A stretch of DNA of 49,029 nt. It comes from an uncultured Brevundimonas sp. Its GTDB lineage: Bacteria > Pseudomonadota > Alphaproteobacteria > Caulobacterales > Caulobacteraceae. Position numbers and translations under genes: made by a program. Numbering within the stretch: position 1 is the first letter of the stretch; each line of letters begins with the position of its first letter. Where the stretch lies: contig NZ_CALMFB010000043.1 in assembly GCF_937863155.1 (NCBI RefSeq), positions 1-49,029 of the forward strand, read 5' to 3'. The notes under the pieces are model-generated. The model had not been told where the DNA came from and ran no database searches. It worked only from the letters and a program-made list of their open reading frames with translations. Shown one piece after another: positions 18,465 to 26,319 of the stretch.

Positions 18465-18716
18465 ATGAGTCAGATCGAAGCCGTCGATGTCGAACTGTCC
18501 GTCGTGCTGGGCCGTTCGGTGCTGCCGATGTCGCAACTGCTGAAGATGGGCCGGGGCGCGGTCATTCCGCTGAACGCCTCGGAAAGCGACGAAGTGTGGA
18601 TTCTGGCCAACAACCACCCCGTGGCGCGCGGCCAGATCGAGATCCGCGACGACCGCATCGCCATCACGGTGACGCGCCCGGCCGACGTTTATGATTTCAT
18701 GGCGGGGGCGGCGTAG
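18465..18716 (+). CDS. Orphan FliN/SpoA-domain protein (flagellar motor switch-like)
   Basis: An 83-residue protein starting at ATG 18465 (MSQIEAVDVELSVVLGRSVL). The whole protein is one SpoA (FliN C-terminal) domain, with LSVVLGRSVLPMSQLLKMGR, VIPLNASESDEVWILANNHP and VARGQIEIRDDRIAITVT. FliN forms most of the flagellar C-ring. Here it stands alone between lipB and tRNA-Leu, away from any fliM or other switch gene. It may be the genuine FliN in a dispersed arrangement or a paralog with another partner. Confidence 0.85.
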   Translation: MSQIEAVDVELSVVLGRSVLPMSQLLKMGRGAVIPLNASESDEVWILANNHPVARGQIEIRDDRIAITVTRPADVYDFMAGAA

Positions 18717-18781
18717 GGCCGCCGGCCACTGGCCACTTCCCTTTCAGTTCCGCCTCCGCTATCTCCGCGCCTCCGATGCGA

Positions 18782-18868
18782 GCGGTCGTGGCGGAATTGG
18801 TAGACGCGCAGCGTTGAGGTCGCTGTTCCTTAACCGGAGTGGAAGTTCGAGTCTTCTCGACCGCACCA
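18782..18868 (+). tRNA. tRNA-Leu (anticodon GAG)
   Basis: An 87-nt class II tRNA with encoded CCA. The acceptor GCGGTCG pairs with CGACCGC. The anticodon stem CAGCG/CGCTG encloses loop TTGAGGT, giving GAG. A variable arm follows, and the T-loop is TTCGAGT. A GCTATC at 18758-18763 could be its -10. Confidence 0.96.
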
Positions 18869-18929
18869 TCGACTTTGAAGGACGGATTCATCGGCTGAAC
18901 AGCTGATCGACAGGACAGGGAGGCCCCGC

Positions 18930-20342
18930 GTGAGCAACACCGCAACCGCACCCCTGCCCGAATCCGATATCGAGATCGAAGAGCATGAGGCGCTGGACGA
19001 GGACTATGTCCTGACGCCCGCCTTCGTGGAAAAGGTCGTCGACGCCGCCGACGATGGCGACGGGCTGCGGCTGCGCGGCCTGCTGGAAGACCTGCACCCG
19101 GCCGACGTGGCCGATCTGATGGGCTTTCTGACGGCCGAACATCGGGCGGTGACGGTGCTGTGGCTGCCGCCGGACCTGCTGGCCGAGACCTTGCCGGAAC
19201 TGGACGACGGCATCCGTGAGGAGGTGCTGGAGCGCGCGCCGCACGGCACCCTGGCCGAGGCTCTGCAGGAGCTGGATTCCGACGACGCCGTCGCCGTGGT
19301 CGAGGAAATGGAGGACGACCAGCGCGAGCGGGTGCTGGCCGCCATGCCCGACGTCGAACGGGCCGCCATCGAACACGCCCTGGCCTATGCGGAAGAAACC
19401 GCCGGCCGCCTGATGCAGCGCGAGGTGATGGCCGCGCCCCAGTTCTGGAACGTCGGCGACACCATCGACCACGTCCGGGCCCAGGGCGAGGACCTGCCCG
19501 AGCTGTTCTTCGACATCTATGTGGTCGATCCGATGAACCGGCCGGTCGGCGGCGTGCCGATCAGCCGCCTGCTGCGCGCGCCGCGCACGACCGCCCTGAC
19601 CGAGATCATGGAGCCGGTGAACGAGATCGCCGTCGATCAGGATCAGGAAGAGGTCGCCTATGTCTTCGAGAAATACCACCTGATCTCGGCGCCGGTCATC
19701 GACGACGGCGGTCGCCTGGTGGGCCAGATCACCGTCGACGACATCGTCAACATCATCCAGGAAGAGAACCGCGAGGACATCCTGCGCCTGGCCGGCGTGC
19801 GCGACGAGGACCGCGGCTCGTCCGTGCCGGAAATCGTGCGTGGCCGCGCGCCCTGGCTGGTGATCAACCTGGCCACCGCCGCCCTGGGGGCCAGCGTCAT
19901 CGCCTGGTTCGGCGCCACCATCGAACAGATCGTGGCCCTGGCGGCGCTGATGCCCATCGTCTCGGCCCTGGGCGGCAATGCGGGGACGCAGTCGCTGACG
20001 GTCACGGTGCGCGCCCTGGCCACGCGCGAGCTGAACAGCTCGAACGCCCGACGCACCTTCGTGCGCGAACTGATGGTGGGTCTGGCCAACGGCCTGGTTC
20101 TGGCGCCCCTGATCGGGGTGGCGGCGGGGCTGTGGGCCTGGGACTGGCGCATGGGGGCGGTGATCGCCGTGGCCATGGTGCTGAACCTGCTGGTGGCGGC
20201 CACGGTCGGGGTGCTGACGCCCCTGACCCTGTCCAAGCTGAAACAGGACCCGGCGGTGTCTTCGGCGGTGTTTGTCACGGCCACGACAGACTTTTTCGGT
20301 TTCCTGATCTTCCTGGGCCTGGCGACGGCGGTTCTGCTGTAG
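18930..20342 (+). CDS. mgtE: Magnesium transporter MgtE
   Basis: The protein has 470 residues with a GTG start at 18930 preceded by GGGAGG. The MgtE N-terminal superhelical domain (~30-150) contains LRGLLEDLHPADVADLMGFL. A CBS pair follows (~155-285, FDIYVVDPMNRPVGGVPISR and APVIDDGGRLVGQITVDDIV). The membrane domain then has about five helices, with ALGGNAGTQSLTVTVRALAT, the pore signature. It is a Mg2+-gated channel for magnesium uptake. It is monocistronic. Confidence 0.96.
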   Translation: MSNTATAPLPESDIEIEEHEALDEDYVLTPAFVEKVVDAADDGDGLRLRGLLEDLHPADVADLMGFLTAEHRAVTVLWLPPDLLAETLPELDDGIREEVLERAPHGTLAEALQELDSDDAVAVVEEMEDDQRERVLAAMPDVERAAIEHALAYAEETAGRLMQREVMAAPQFWNVGDTIDHVRAQGEDLPELFFDIYVVDPMNRPVGGVPISRLLRAPRTTALTEIMEPVNEIAVDQDQEEVAYVFEKYHLISAPVIDDGGRLVGQITVDDIVNIIQEENREDILRLAGVRDEDRGSSVPEIVRGRAPWLVINLATAALGASVIAWFGATIEQIVALAALMPIVSALGGNAGTQSLTVTVRALATRELNSSNARRTFVRELMVGLANGLVLAPLIGVAAGLWAWDWRMGAVIAVAMVLNLLVAATVGVLTPLTLSKLKQDPAVSSAVFVTATTDFFGFLIFLGLATAVLL

Positions 20343-20436
20343 TCGTTGCGGCCCGGCGCTTGCTCCATCCCCTGTGAGGCGAACGATTCCGTCTCGATTT
20401 GGGTCAATCCAGGTGTCCGACGTCACGTCCAGCCGC

Positions 20437-21834
20437 ATGAAGGTCTCCCGCGAGGGGATCGTGCTCATCAAGAGCTTCGAGGGCTTCCGGCCCCAGGCCG
20501 TGGCGCGGCCCGAGGGCGGCTGGGTGATCGGCTATGGTCACACCGCCTCGGCGCGTGAGGGGCTGACCGTCGGCGAGGCGGACGCCGAACTGCTGCTGCA
20601 ATACGACCTGATGCCGGTGGTGAAGGCCCTGCATGAGCGGGTTCAGACGCCGCTGAACCAGCACCAGTTCGACGCCCTGGCCAGTTTCGCCTTTTCCCTG
20701 GGGGTCGAGCGCTTCCTGGCGTCCGACGTGCTGGAGCGGATCAACGCCGGCGCCCCCCATGACGCCGCGGACGCCCTGTTCGGATGGCCCGAGCCGGCCG
20801 GCGCGGAAACCGCCCTGCGTCGTCGCGCGGCCGAGCGCGCCCTGTTCGTCGCGGCGCCCGAGACGCCGGTGACCCTGGCCGACCTGCTGGCCGCGCCCCT
20901 TCCCCTGCCCGCGTCGTCGGCCCAGCCGGAGCCGGAGCCGCAGCCCGAACCGCAGCCCCTGAGCGCATCGGAAGACGCCCGCGCGGCCGCCCTGGCGCAT
21001 CTGCTGGGCGAAGCGGAGCCTGCGCCTCTGGCAGAACCGACGCCGCCGCCCCCCACGCCCGCGACCACGACGCAGGATCCGCAGTTCCAGCGTTATTCGC
21101 CCTATCAGGCCGCCGTGATCGGCCCGCTGCCGTCGCTGGAGCCGCAACAGAGCGTAGCGGCCGTCAGCCTGGCGCCCCTGGCGATCAGCCCGGCCTCGCC
21201 TCTGGCGGTCGAAGCCGCCAATGACGTCGACCAGACGCCGACGCCTGCGCCGACCCATATCGAGCCGCCGACCGAGCCGGTGTTCCCCGCCAGCGCCGCC
21301 CAGGCCGAGGCCCAGAATGAGGCCCAGGTCGAAACTCAGGCCGAGGTTCAGATCGACACCGCGCCGGCCGTCGCAGACGAACCGGTGACGCCGCTGGTCA
21401 TCGAACCGGCCGCGCCCGAACCCCTGGTCCTGACTCCGCTGACCGAAGCCGAGGCGGCGACCGAGGCTCGTCCTCTGTGGACGCCGGAACAGCGCACGTT
21501 CGGCGAGGCCGCCGCCGGAACCACGAACGAAACGGCCGAGGCCCTGTTTGAAGACGGCGAGGCCGCCCTGGGCCCTATCGTGCGGCACGAGGCGGAAGAG
21601 ACGCCCGAGCGGGGCGTGAACCTGGCCGAAGCCGGGGCCTTCATGCTGATGGGCGGCATCGGCCTGGTGTCGTTCGGCGCCGCCATGGCCGCCTTCCGCC
21701 GCGCGGCGATGGAAGGCTCCGCCGGCGACCAGACGGCGCTGATGGGGTGGGTGCTGCTGGTGATCGCCCTGATCTGCGTCGGGGTGTCGGCCTTCAACCT
21801 GTACCAGCGCTGGGGCCGGGCCGAGGTCGAATAA
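20437..21834 (+). CDS. spmX: SpmX-like polarity protein: GH24 muramidase-like domain, Pro-rich linker, two C-terminal membrane helices
   Basis: A 465-residue protein from ATG 20437; an in-frame GTG at 20413 would add 8 residues. Residues 1-145 are a T4-type (GH24) muramidase domain ([47 protein letters not shown]). A ~225-residue acidic, Pro/Ala-rich linker follows, then two membrane helices at the C-terminus ([19 protein letters not shown] and [20 protein letters not shown]). This layout is that of Caulobacter SpmX, which recruits the kinase DivJ to the stalked pole. The catalytic Glu is kept (E15), but the positions matching T4 lysozyme Asp20 and Thr26 are Arg and Val, so lytic activity is doubtful. 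Confidence 0.85.
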   Translation: MKVSREGIVLIKSFEGFRPQAVARPEGGWVIGYGHTASAREGLTVGEADAELLLQYDLMPVVKALHERVQTPLNQHQFDALASFAFSLGVERFLASDVLERINAGAPHDAADALFGWPEPAGAETALRRRAAERALFVAAPETPVTLADLLAAPLPLPASSAQPEPEPQPEPQPLSASEDARAAALAHLLGEAEPAPLAEPTPPPPTPATTTQDPQFQRYSPYQAAVIGPLPSLEPQQSVAAVSLAPLAISPASPLAVEAANDVDQTPTPAPTHIEPPTEPVFPASAAQAEAQNEAQVETQAEVQIDTAPAVADEPVTPLVIEPAAPEPLVLTPLTEAEAATEARPLWTPEQRTFGEAAAGTTNETAEALFEDGEAALGPIVRHEAEETPERGVNLAEAGAFMLMGGIGLVSFGAAMAAFRRAAMEGSAGDQTALMGWVLLVIALICVGVSAFNLYQRWGRAEVE

Positions 21835-21877
21835 GGGCGCTTTGCGCGCTCGCGCCGGGGGTGCTAACCCCGCCGTC

Positions 21878-23041
21878 ATGAGCATTCCCTTCGCGCCCCA
21901 ACCCATGGAATTCGGCCTGGGTGAAACCGCCGACGCCATTCGTGACACCACCGCCCGCTGGGCCGCCGACCGTCTGGCGCCGCGCGCGGCCGAGATCGAC
22001 GAAAGGAACGAATTCACCCGCGACCTGTGGCCCGAGATGGGCGAGCTGGGCCTGCACGGCGTCACGGTGGAAGAAGAGTTCGGCGGCCTGGGCCTGGGCT
22101 ATCTGGAACACGTCGTGGCCATGGAGGAGGTGTCGCGCGCCTCGGCCTCGATCGGCCTGAGCTACGGCGCCCACTCGAACCTGTGCGTCAACCAGATCCG
22201 CCGCTGGGGCACCGACGAGCAGAAGCAAAAATACCTGCCCAAGCTGATCAGCGGCGAACACGTCGGCTCGCTGGCCATGTCGGAGGCCGGATCGGGTTCG
22301 GACGTCATGTCCATGCGCACGCGCGCCGACAGGAAGGGCGACCGCTATGTCCTGAACGGCACGAAATTCTGGATCACCAACGCCCCCCACGCCGAGACCC
22401 TGGTGGTCTATGCCCGGACCGGCGACGGCAACGGCGGCGTCACCGCCTTCCTGGTCGAAAAGGGCATGAAGGGGTTCAGCGTCTCCAAGAAGCTGGACAA
22501 GATGGGCATGCGCGGCTCGGACACCGCCGAACTGGTGTTCGAGGATTGCGAGATCCCGGCCGAGAACATCATGGGCGGCGAAGGGCGCGGCGCGGCCGTG
22601 CTGATGAGCGGCCTGGACTATGAGCGGGCGGTGCTGTCGGCCGGGCCTCTGGGCATCATGCAGGCGGCGCTGGACGTGGTTCTGCCTTACGTCCGCGACC
22701 GCAAACAGTTCGGCAAGGCGATCGGCAGCTTCCAGCTGATGCAGGGCAAGGTGGCCGACATGTACGTGGCCCTGAACAGCGCCCGCGCCTATGTCTATTC
22801 GGTGGCGCGCGCCTGCGACCAGGGCCTGACCACCCGCTATGACGCGGCGGGCGCCATCCTGCTGGCCAGCGAGAATGCGGTGAAGGTCACGCTGGAGGCC
22901 GTCCAGGCCCTCGGCGGCGCCGGCTACACCAAGGAATGGCCGGTCGAACGCCTGGTGCGCGACGCCAAGCTGTACGACATCGGCGCCGGCACCAACGAGA
23001 TCCGCCGCTTCCTGATCGGTCGGGAACTGCTGGGGTCGTGA
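21878..23041 (+). CDS. Isovaleryl-CoA dehydrogenase
   Basis: A 387-residue protein starting at ATG 21878 ([20 protein letters not shown]). It carries acyl-CoA dehydrogenase signatures [14 protein letters not shown] and [20 protein letters not shown]. The catalytic Glu sits in [20 protein letters not shown] (near residue 249), at the position used by isovaleryl-CoA dehydrogenases rather than the C-terminal position of other family members. [20 protein letters not shown] also matches this subfamily. It oxidises isovaleryl-CoA to 3-methylcrotonyl-CoA in leucine breakdown using FAD. It is functionally linked to the carboxylase at the window start. Confidence 0.93.
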   Translation: MSIPFAPQPMEFGLGETADAIRDTTARWAADRLAPRAAEIDERNEFTRDLWPEMGELGLHGVTVEEEFGGLGLGYLEHVVAMEEVSRASASIGLSYGAHSNLCVNQIRRWGTDEQKQKYLPKLISGEHVGSLAMSEAGSGSDVMSMRTRADRKGDRYVLNGTKFWITNAPHAETLVVYARTGDGNGGVTAFLVEKGMKGFSVSKKLDKMGMRGSDTAELVFEDCEIPAENIMGGEGRGAAVLMSGLDYERAVLSAGPLGIMQAALDVVLPYVRDRKQFGKAIGSFQLMQGKVADMYVALNSARAYVYSVARACDQGLTTRYDAAGAILLASENAVKVTLEAVQALGGAGYTKEWPVERLVRDAKLYDIGAGTNEIRRFLIGRELLGS

Positions 23042-23072
23042 GGGTTTCCTTCTGCGGAAGGAGCCTTACGCC

Positions 23073-23261
23073 ATGCCTGCCAGATCCGCCGCCCAGCAGA
23101 AGGCCGCCGGCGCCGCCCTGTCGGCCAAGCGCGGCGATATGCCCAAGTCCAAGCTGAAGGGGGCGTCACGGTCGATGGTCGAAACCATGACGGAGACGCA
23201 GTTGGAAGACCTGGCCGCCACACCGCGCAAAGGCAAGCCCGAGCACGTCGGCGACCACTGA
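23073..23261 (+). CDS. DUF3008 family small protein
   Basis: The protein has 62 residues, starting MPARSAAQQKAAGAALSAKR, then KSKLKGASRSMVETMTETQL, the DUF3008 pattern. A GGAAGGAG ribosome site lies just upstream. The protein is basic, hydrophilic and without membrane segments. The function is unknown; members are small conserved proteins in alphaproteobacteria. Confidence 0.9.
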   Translation: MPARSAAQQKAAGAALSAKRGDMPKSKLKGASRSMVETMTETQLEDLAATPRKGKPEHVGDH

Positions 23262-23309
23262 TCGCATCTTGCGGATTGTTAAGTGGCGTTGGGAGCAGGC
23301 CGTCCCTAA

Positions 23310-23984
23310 ATGCTGGACCAGCCTCCCTTCCCCGCCGAGCGCGTCATGCCCGATTACGATTATCAGAGCGACGCGCGCACCTTTTCGCAGGTGCTGGAGG
23401 ACATCGGCGCGCGCGATGAGCCCAAGCTGTACCTGGGCGAACTGGTCAACGCCTTCGGCGAGCGCGGCTTTGGGGCGATGATGGTGTTCCTGGGGCTGTT
23501 GAACGCCCTGGCCTCGCCCATTCCCGGATCGACCACGGTGCTGGGGGCGCCGCTGCTGTTGATCTGTTTGCAAGGGCTGTTTCTGCGCGACCAGCTGTGG
23601 CTGCCGCGCTGGGCGCTGAAAAGCAGCCTGCCGCGCGAGGAGTTCCGCAAGGTCACGGCCCGCATCAGCAAACCCCTGAAGACGATCGAGCGCCTGTCCT
23701 GCCCGCGCTGGCTGTTCATGACCAACGAGGTTTCAGAGGTGCTGATCGGTCTGGCGACCAGTCTGCTGACCGTGATCGTCATGCTGCCCATCTTCGGCGG
23801 CAATCTGTTTCCGTCGCTGTTCGTGGCCCTGTTCGGCTTCGGCATGATGCAGCGGGATGGCGTGGCCGTGGCCCTGGCCTGGGTGGGAACGGCGGGCTTC
23901 GCCGCCTTCGTCTGGCTGGCGTGGGAGATCATCAGCCGCATCTTCCTGGCGACCATGGGCTGGTGGTCGCAGGTGTTCGGATGA
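23310..23984 (+). CDS. ExoD-family exopolysaccharide synthesis membrane protein
   Basis: The protein has 224 residues. The sequence LVNAFGERGFGAMMVFLGLL, then ASPIPGSTTVLGAPLLLICL, and PRWLFMTNEVSEVLIGLATS are ExoD family traits. Four or five membrane helices are visible. In Rhizobium, exoD mutants are altered in exopolysaccharide and alkaline tolerance, but the biochemical role is unknown. It stands alone, followed by a hairpin at 23991-24016. An in-frame ATG at 23346 is an alternative start. Confidence 0.88.
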   Translation: MLDQPPFPAERVMPDYDYQSDARTFSQVLEDIGARDEPKLYLGELVNAFGERGFGAMMVFLGLLNALASPIPGSTTVLGAPLLLICLQGLFLRDQLWLPRWALKSSLPREEFRKVTARISKPLKTIERLSCPRWLFMTNEVSEVLIGLATSLLTVIVMLPIFGGNLFPSLFVALFGFGMMQRDGVAVALAWVGTAGFAAFVWLAWEIISRIFLATMGWWSQVFG

Positions 23985-23990
23985 ATGAAA

Positions 23991-24016
23991 GGGCCGCCGC
24001 GTCGCCGCGACGGCCC
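23991..24016 (+). terminator. Hairpin after the ExoD-like gene
   Basis: GGGCCGCCGCG and CGCGACGGCCC pair with one C-A mismatch around a TCGC loop, 6 nt after the stop codon. No T-tract follows, so intrinsic termination is uncertain. Confidence 0.4.
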
Positions 24017-24066
24017 CGACATTGTCTGACCGCGAAACGGTCAGCCGAAACCGAAAGCCTGAAAGG

Positions 24067-24132
24067 TCAGGCCCAGGCCTCCACCGAGACCAGGGTCGCG
24101 GCCACCGCACGCGATTGATGACAATGAGACAC
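24067..24132 (-). CDS. Candidate 21-residue micro-ORF with an ideal Shine-Dalgarno
   Basis: On the minus strand GTG at 24130-24132 is preceded, 7 nt from the GGAGG core, by GAAAGGAGGTGATCC (within 24132-24148), the full complement of the 16S rRNA 3' tail. The frame runs 21 codons to TGA at 24067-24069; the peptide starts MSHCHQSRAV and ends VEAWA. A hairpin CTGACCG/CGGTCAG (24028-24046) lies downstream. It could be a leader, toxin-like or regulatory peptide, or a chance 16S-tail-like match. No homolog is recognised. Confidence 0.4.
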   Translation of the reverse strand: MSHCHQSRAVAATLVSVEAWA

Positions 24133-24195
24133 TGGATCACCTCCTTTCACGACGCGCCCCCAATCGAGCGCACGAGTCAGAGGTAAGAGCAGTTC

Positions 24196-24215
24196 GCCGG
24201 CTTCGCCAAGCCGGC
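24196..24215. repeat. Hairpin in the gap upstream of the micro-ORF
   Basis: An 8-bp perfect stem GCCGGCTT/AAGCCGGC encloses CGCC. It is one of several foldable elements in the 431-nt gap between the ExoD-like gene and flagellin. Confidence 0.5.
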
Positions 24216-24248
24216 TCGCCCTTTCGTGATGACGCGCGGGGAAAGCCT

Positions 24249-24342
24249 GCGCTCAAGCAGCGAGGGACCGCGTCCCGAGCGATAGCGCAATAAACAGCCC
24301 TCGCGCTCAAGCAGCGAGCGCCCGCGGCGCGAGCGTTAGCGC
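24249..24342. repeat. Two 40-bp palindromic REP-like repeats
   Basis: Copies lie at 24249-24288 and 24303-24342, 14 nt apart. Both begin GCGCTCAAGCAGCGAG and end CGAGCG-N-TAGCGC. Their centres differ but stay paired: GGAC/GTCC in copy 1 and CGCC/GGCG in copy 2, each around CGC. This compensatory change points to a selected stem, as in REP-type elements. Confidence 0.7.
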
Positions 24343-24364
24343 GGCGCACAGCGCCCAACAGAAA

Positions 24365-24393
24365 ACGCCGGAGGGGGCGAACCCCTCCGGCGT
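24365..24393 (-). terminator. Rho-independent terminator of the flagellin gene
   Basis: A perfect 12-bp stem ACGCCGGAGGGG/CCCCTCCGGCGT with a 5-nt loop is followed on the minus strand by TTTTC, 22 nt after the flagellin stop. Confidence 0.9.
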
Positions 24394-24415
24394 CGTCCTT
24401 GAACCTGAAGGCCGA

Positions 24416-25249
24416 TCAGCCGCGGAACAGCGACAGGACCAGCTGAGGGGTCTGGTTGGCGATGGACAGGGCCTGGACGCCCAGTTGCTGCTTCGTCTGC
24501 AGCGCCTGGAGCCGGGCGCTTTCCTTCGCCAGGTCGGCGTCGACCAGATTGCCCACCCCGCTTTCCAGAGAGTCCGTCAGCTTGCCGACGAACGTCCGGT
24601 GGGTCTCCAGCGCCTTGGACTTGGTGCCCAGACGCGCCAGGGCGCCCGAGACATTGTCCAGCGACGCATTGACGGCGGCCAGGGACGCCGTCGCCCGCGA
24701 CAGGGTGGTGATCGACTGCGTCGCGCCCACGGTGACGATCGTTCCGCCCAGAGCCAGCACCTCGGCGCCGACGGTCATGGAATTCGTGCCGGCGGCGTTG
24801 GCCAGAGCCTGGAACCCGGTGGCGCCGGTCTTCAGCAGGTTGACCCCGTTGAATTCGGCGTTGTTGGTGACGCTGGTGATCTGATCACGCAGCGCCCGGA
24901 AATCTTCGTTCAGCGCATTGCGCGACGCGGTTTTCAGCGACGCATCGGTCGCCGCCAGAGCCTTCTCCTTCATCTGCAGCAAGAGGTCGGAGACCGTCTC
25001 GCCCGCCGCCATGGCCACATCGACCGCAGCGATGCCCCGGTCGAGCGACTGTTTGACCGCCCCCAGGGCGCCGATTTCGGCGCGTTGCCCCTGGGCGATG
25101 GCCCAGATGGCGCCGTTGTCCTTGGCCGATGCGATCTTCTTGCCGGTGTTGATCCGGTTTTGGACCGTGGCCAGGTCGGCGTTGGTGGCGTTCAGGTTCT
25201 GGAGCGCGATCATCGCGCCCACGTTCGTGTTCACCGAGCTCGAGAGCAT
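24416..25249 (-). CDS. Flagellin
   Basis: A 277-residue protein starting at ATG 25247-25249 (MLSSSVNTNVGAMIALQNLN); an in-frame upstream extension is not flagellin-like. The conserved D0/D1 helices are present at both ends: TNADLATVQNRINTGKKIAS and AKDNGAIWAIAQGQRAEI at the N-terminus, VDADLAKESARLQALQTKQQ and LSIANQTPQLVLSLFRG at the C-terminus. The variable middle is short. Length and sequence match Caulobacter Flj flagellins. It is transcribed with its own terminator, 194 nt downstream of flaF. A sigma-54-like promoter lies at 25323-25338. Confidence 0.96.
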   Translation of the reverse strand: MLSSSVNTNVGAMIALQNLNATNADLATVQNRINTGKKIASAKDNGAIWAIAQGQRAEIGALGAVKQSLDRGIAAVDVAMAAGETVSDLLLQMKEKALAATDASLKTASRNALNEDFRALRDQITSVTNNAEFNGVNLLKTGATGFQALANAAGTNSMTVGAEVLALGGTIVTVGATQSITTLSRATASLAAVNASLDNVSGALARLGTKSKALETHRTFVGKLTDSLESGVGNLVDADLAKESARLQALQTKQQLGVQALSIANQTPQLVLSLFRG

Positions 25250-25322
25250 GCGGCATCCTTCCATTCTGGTCGGTTGAAACGGCCTTCTGGCCGCGGAACC
25301 GGTTCTGGTTCGCACGCGCACA

Positions 25323-25338
25323 CGCAAGAAGCGGACCT
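25323..25338 (-). promoter_or_regulatory. Candidate sigma-54 promoter of flagellin
   Basis: The minus strand reads AGGTCCGCTTCTTGCG, with the GG-N10-GC spacing of -24/-12 promoters and an intact TTGC, ending 73 nt before the flagellin start. Caulobacter late flagellin genes use sigma-54, which supports the call. The -24 half is imperfect. Confidence 0.5.
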
Positions 25339-25443
25339 GAAAATGCCCGCCTTTAATCTCTGGATTTCAGTATCTTACATGCTAGGCGACACTCGCCCGG
25401 CAGGATCGACCCGGCGACGGCGTCACAGATTGCCTAGTGGGCG

Positions 25444-25806
25444 TCAGGCGGCTTCCTGGGCGCCGGCCAGGCCCTGCATCACCATCTTGTTGATGTCGAT
25501 CAGAGGTTCGAAATCCTCGCCCTCCTGCATGATGGCCGAGGAGTGGCGGTTCACGAACAGGCTGATCGAGATGATCTGGGCCCGCAGGGGCTTGTTCAGG
25601 GCGTTGTCCGGGTCGCTGCAATCGGTCGCCAGCGCCGACCATAGACGCCGGTTCCAGTCCAGGGCGTCGATGCGGGTCTGGACGTCGTTGCGATCAACCG
25701 TTGACGCATGCACCAGCGCCCGCGTCACCTGTCCGAACAGCCGGTATTCCATCTCGCGCGGGGACTCCGCGCGGGCGGCGGCGGTCTTATAGGCCTGAAG
25801 CGACAT
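25444..25806 (-). CDS. flaF: Flagellar biosynthesis regulator FlaF
   Basis: The protein has 120 residues, the usual length. [20 protein letters not shown], the [20 protein letters not shown] segment and [20 protein letters not shown] match FlaF. In Caulobacter FlaF is needed for flagellin production or secretion and opposes FlbT. Its start overlaps the flbT stop by 20 nt, so it is translated from the flbT-flaF message. Flagellin lies downstream on the same strand. Confidence 0.95.
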   Translation of the reverse strand: MSLQAYKTAAARAESPREMEYRLFGQVTRALVHASTVDRNDVQTRIDALDWNRRLWSALATDCSDPDNALNKPLRAQIISISLFVNRHSSAIMQEGEDFEPLIDINKMVMQGLAGAQEAA

Positions 25807-26188
25807 TCGCGACCTTGTCCTCGTATTCCACCAGTTTCCGGGCGGCCAGCAGGGCCTTGTAGTATTCGCGCGCCAGCACGTGCTTGGAGGCGGCGACGCA
25901 GTCGGCCATGGCCTCGGGATTGCGGGTGGCGGTCATGAACTCGGTCACGCGGGTGGCGAATTCGTCGTACAGCTTGGGCGCCTGGTTCTCGTCGATGTAC
26001 ATCATCATGACGGGGAAATAGATGCGCCGCGCCGGGGTGGTCACCTCGTCGACCTGCATGATGTCCTTTTCGCGCAGGACATTGGCCTTGTTCTGCAGAA
26101 TCAGAACGCCGCGACGGTCGCCGTTCTGGACGACGGCGCCGTTCAGAACGAACTTCTCACCCGGCTTCAGCGACAGCTTCAGCGGCAT
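25787..26188 (-). CDS. flbT: Flagellar biosynthesis repressor FlbT
   Basis: A 133-residue protein starting at ATG 26186-26188 ([20 protein letters not shown]); an 18-codon upstream extension is not family-like. The sequence [20 protein letters not shown], then [20 protein letters not shown], is the FlbT signature. FlbT binds the 5' leader of flagellin mRNA and promotes its decay when assembly is incomplete. It is the first gene of flbT-flaF and divergent from the FlbA-like TPR gene. Confidence 0.95.
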   Translation of the reverse strand: MPLKLSLKPGEKFVLNGAVVQNGDRRGVLILQNKANVLREKDIMQVDEVTTPARRIYFPVMMMYIDENQAPKLYDEFATRVTEFMTATRNPEAMADCVAASKHVLAREYYKALLAARKLVEYEDKVANVASGL

Positions 26189-26319
26189 CCGGCAGGACTC
26201 CCCCCTTTGCCCGGCCCAACCTAGGGACGGCGCATTGAGCAAAGGCTAAACAGACGTGGTTAACCATGTCTTGTGATGTGGGCAGGCAATCAGGGGCGTC
26301 CGCCTGTACGAGCCGCTTC

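Noticed and set aside
18888-20471. 527-codon minus-strand frame opposite mgtE
   Set aside because: It is a shadow of the MgtE gene, with Gln/His/Arg-rich non-domain sequence.
24132-24148. Remnant of a 16S rRNA 3' end on the plus strand
   Set aside because: Only 17 nt match the 16S tail and the upstream sequence is unrelated. A Shine-Dalgarno on the minus strand explains it better.
24249-24342. CRISPR array
   Set aside because: Only two repeats, palindromic throughout, with a 14-nt spacer. No array-like series or cas genes exist in the window.
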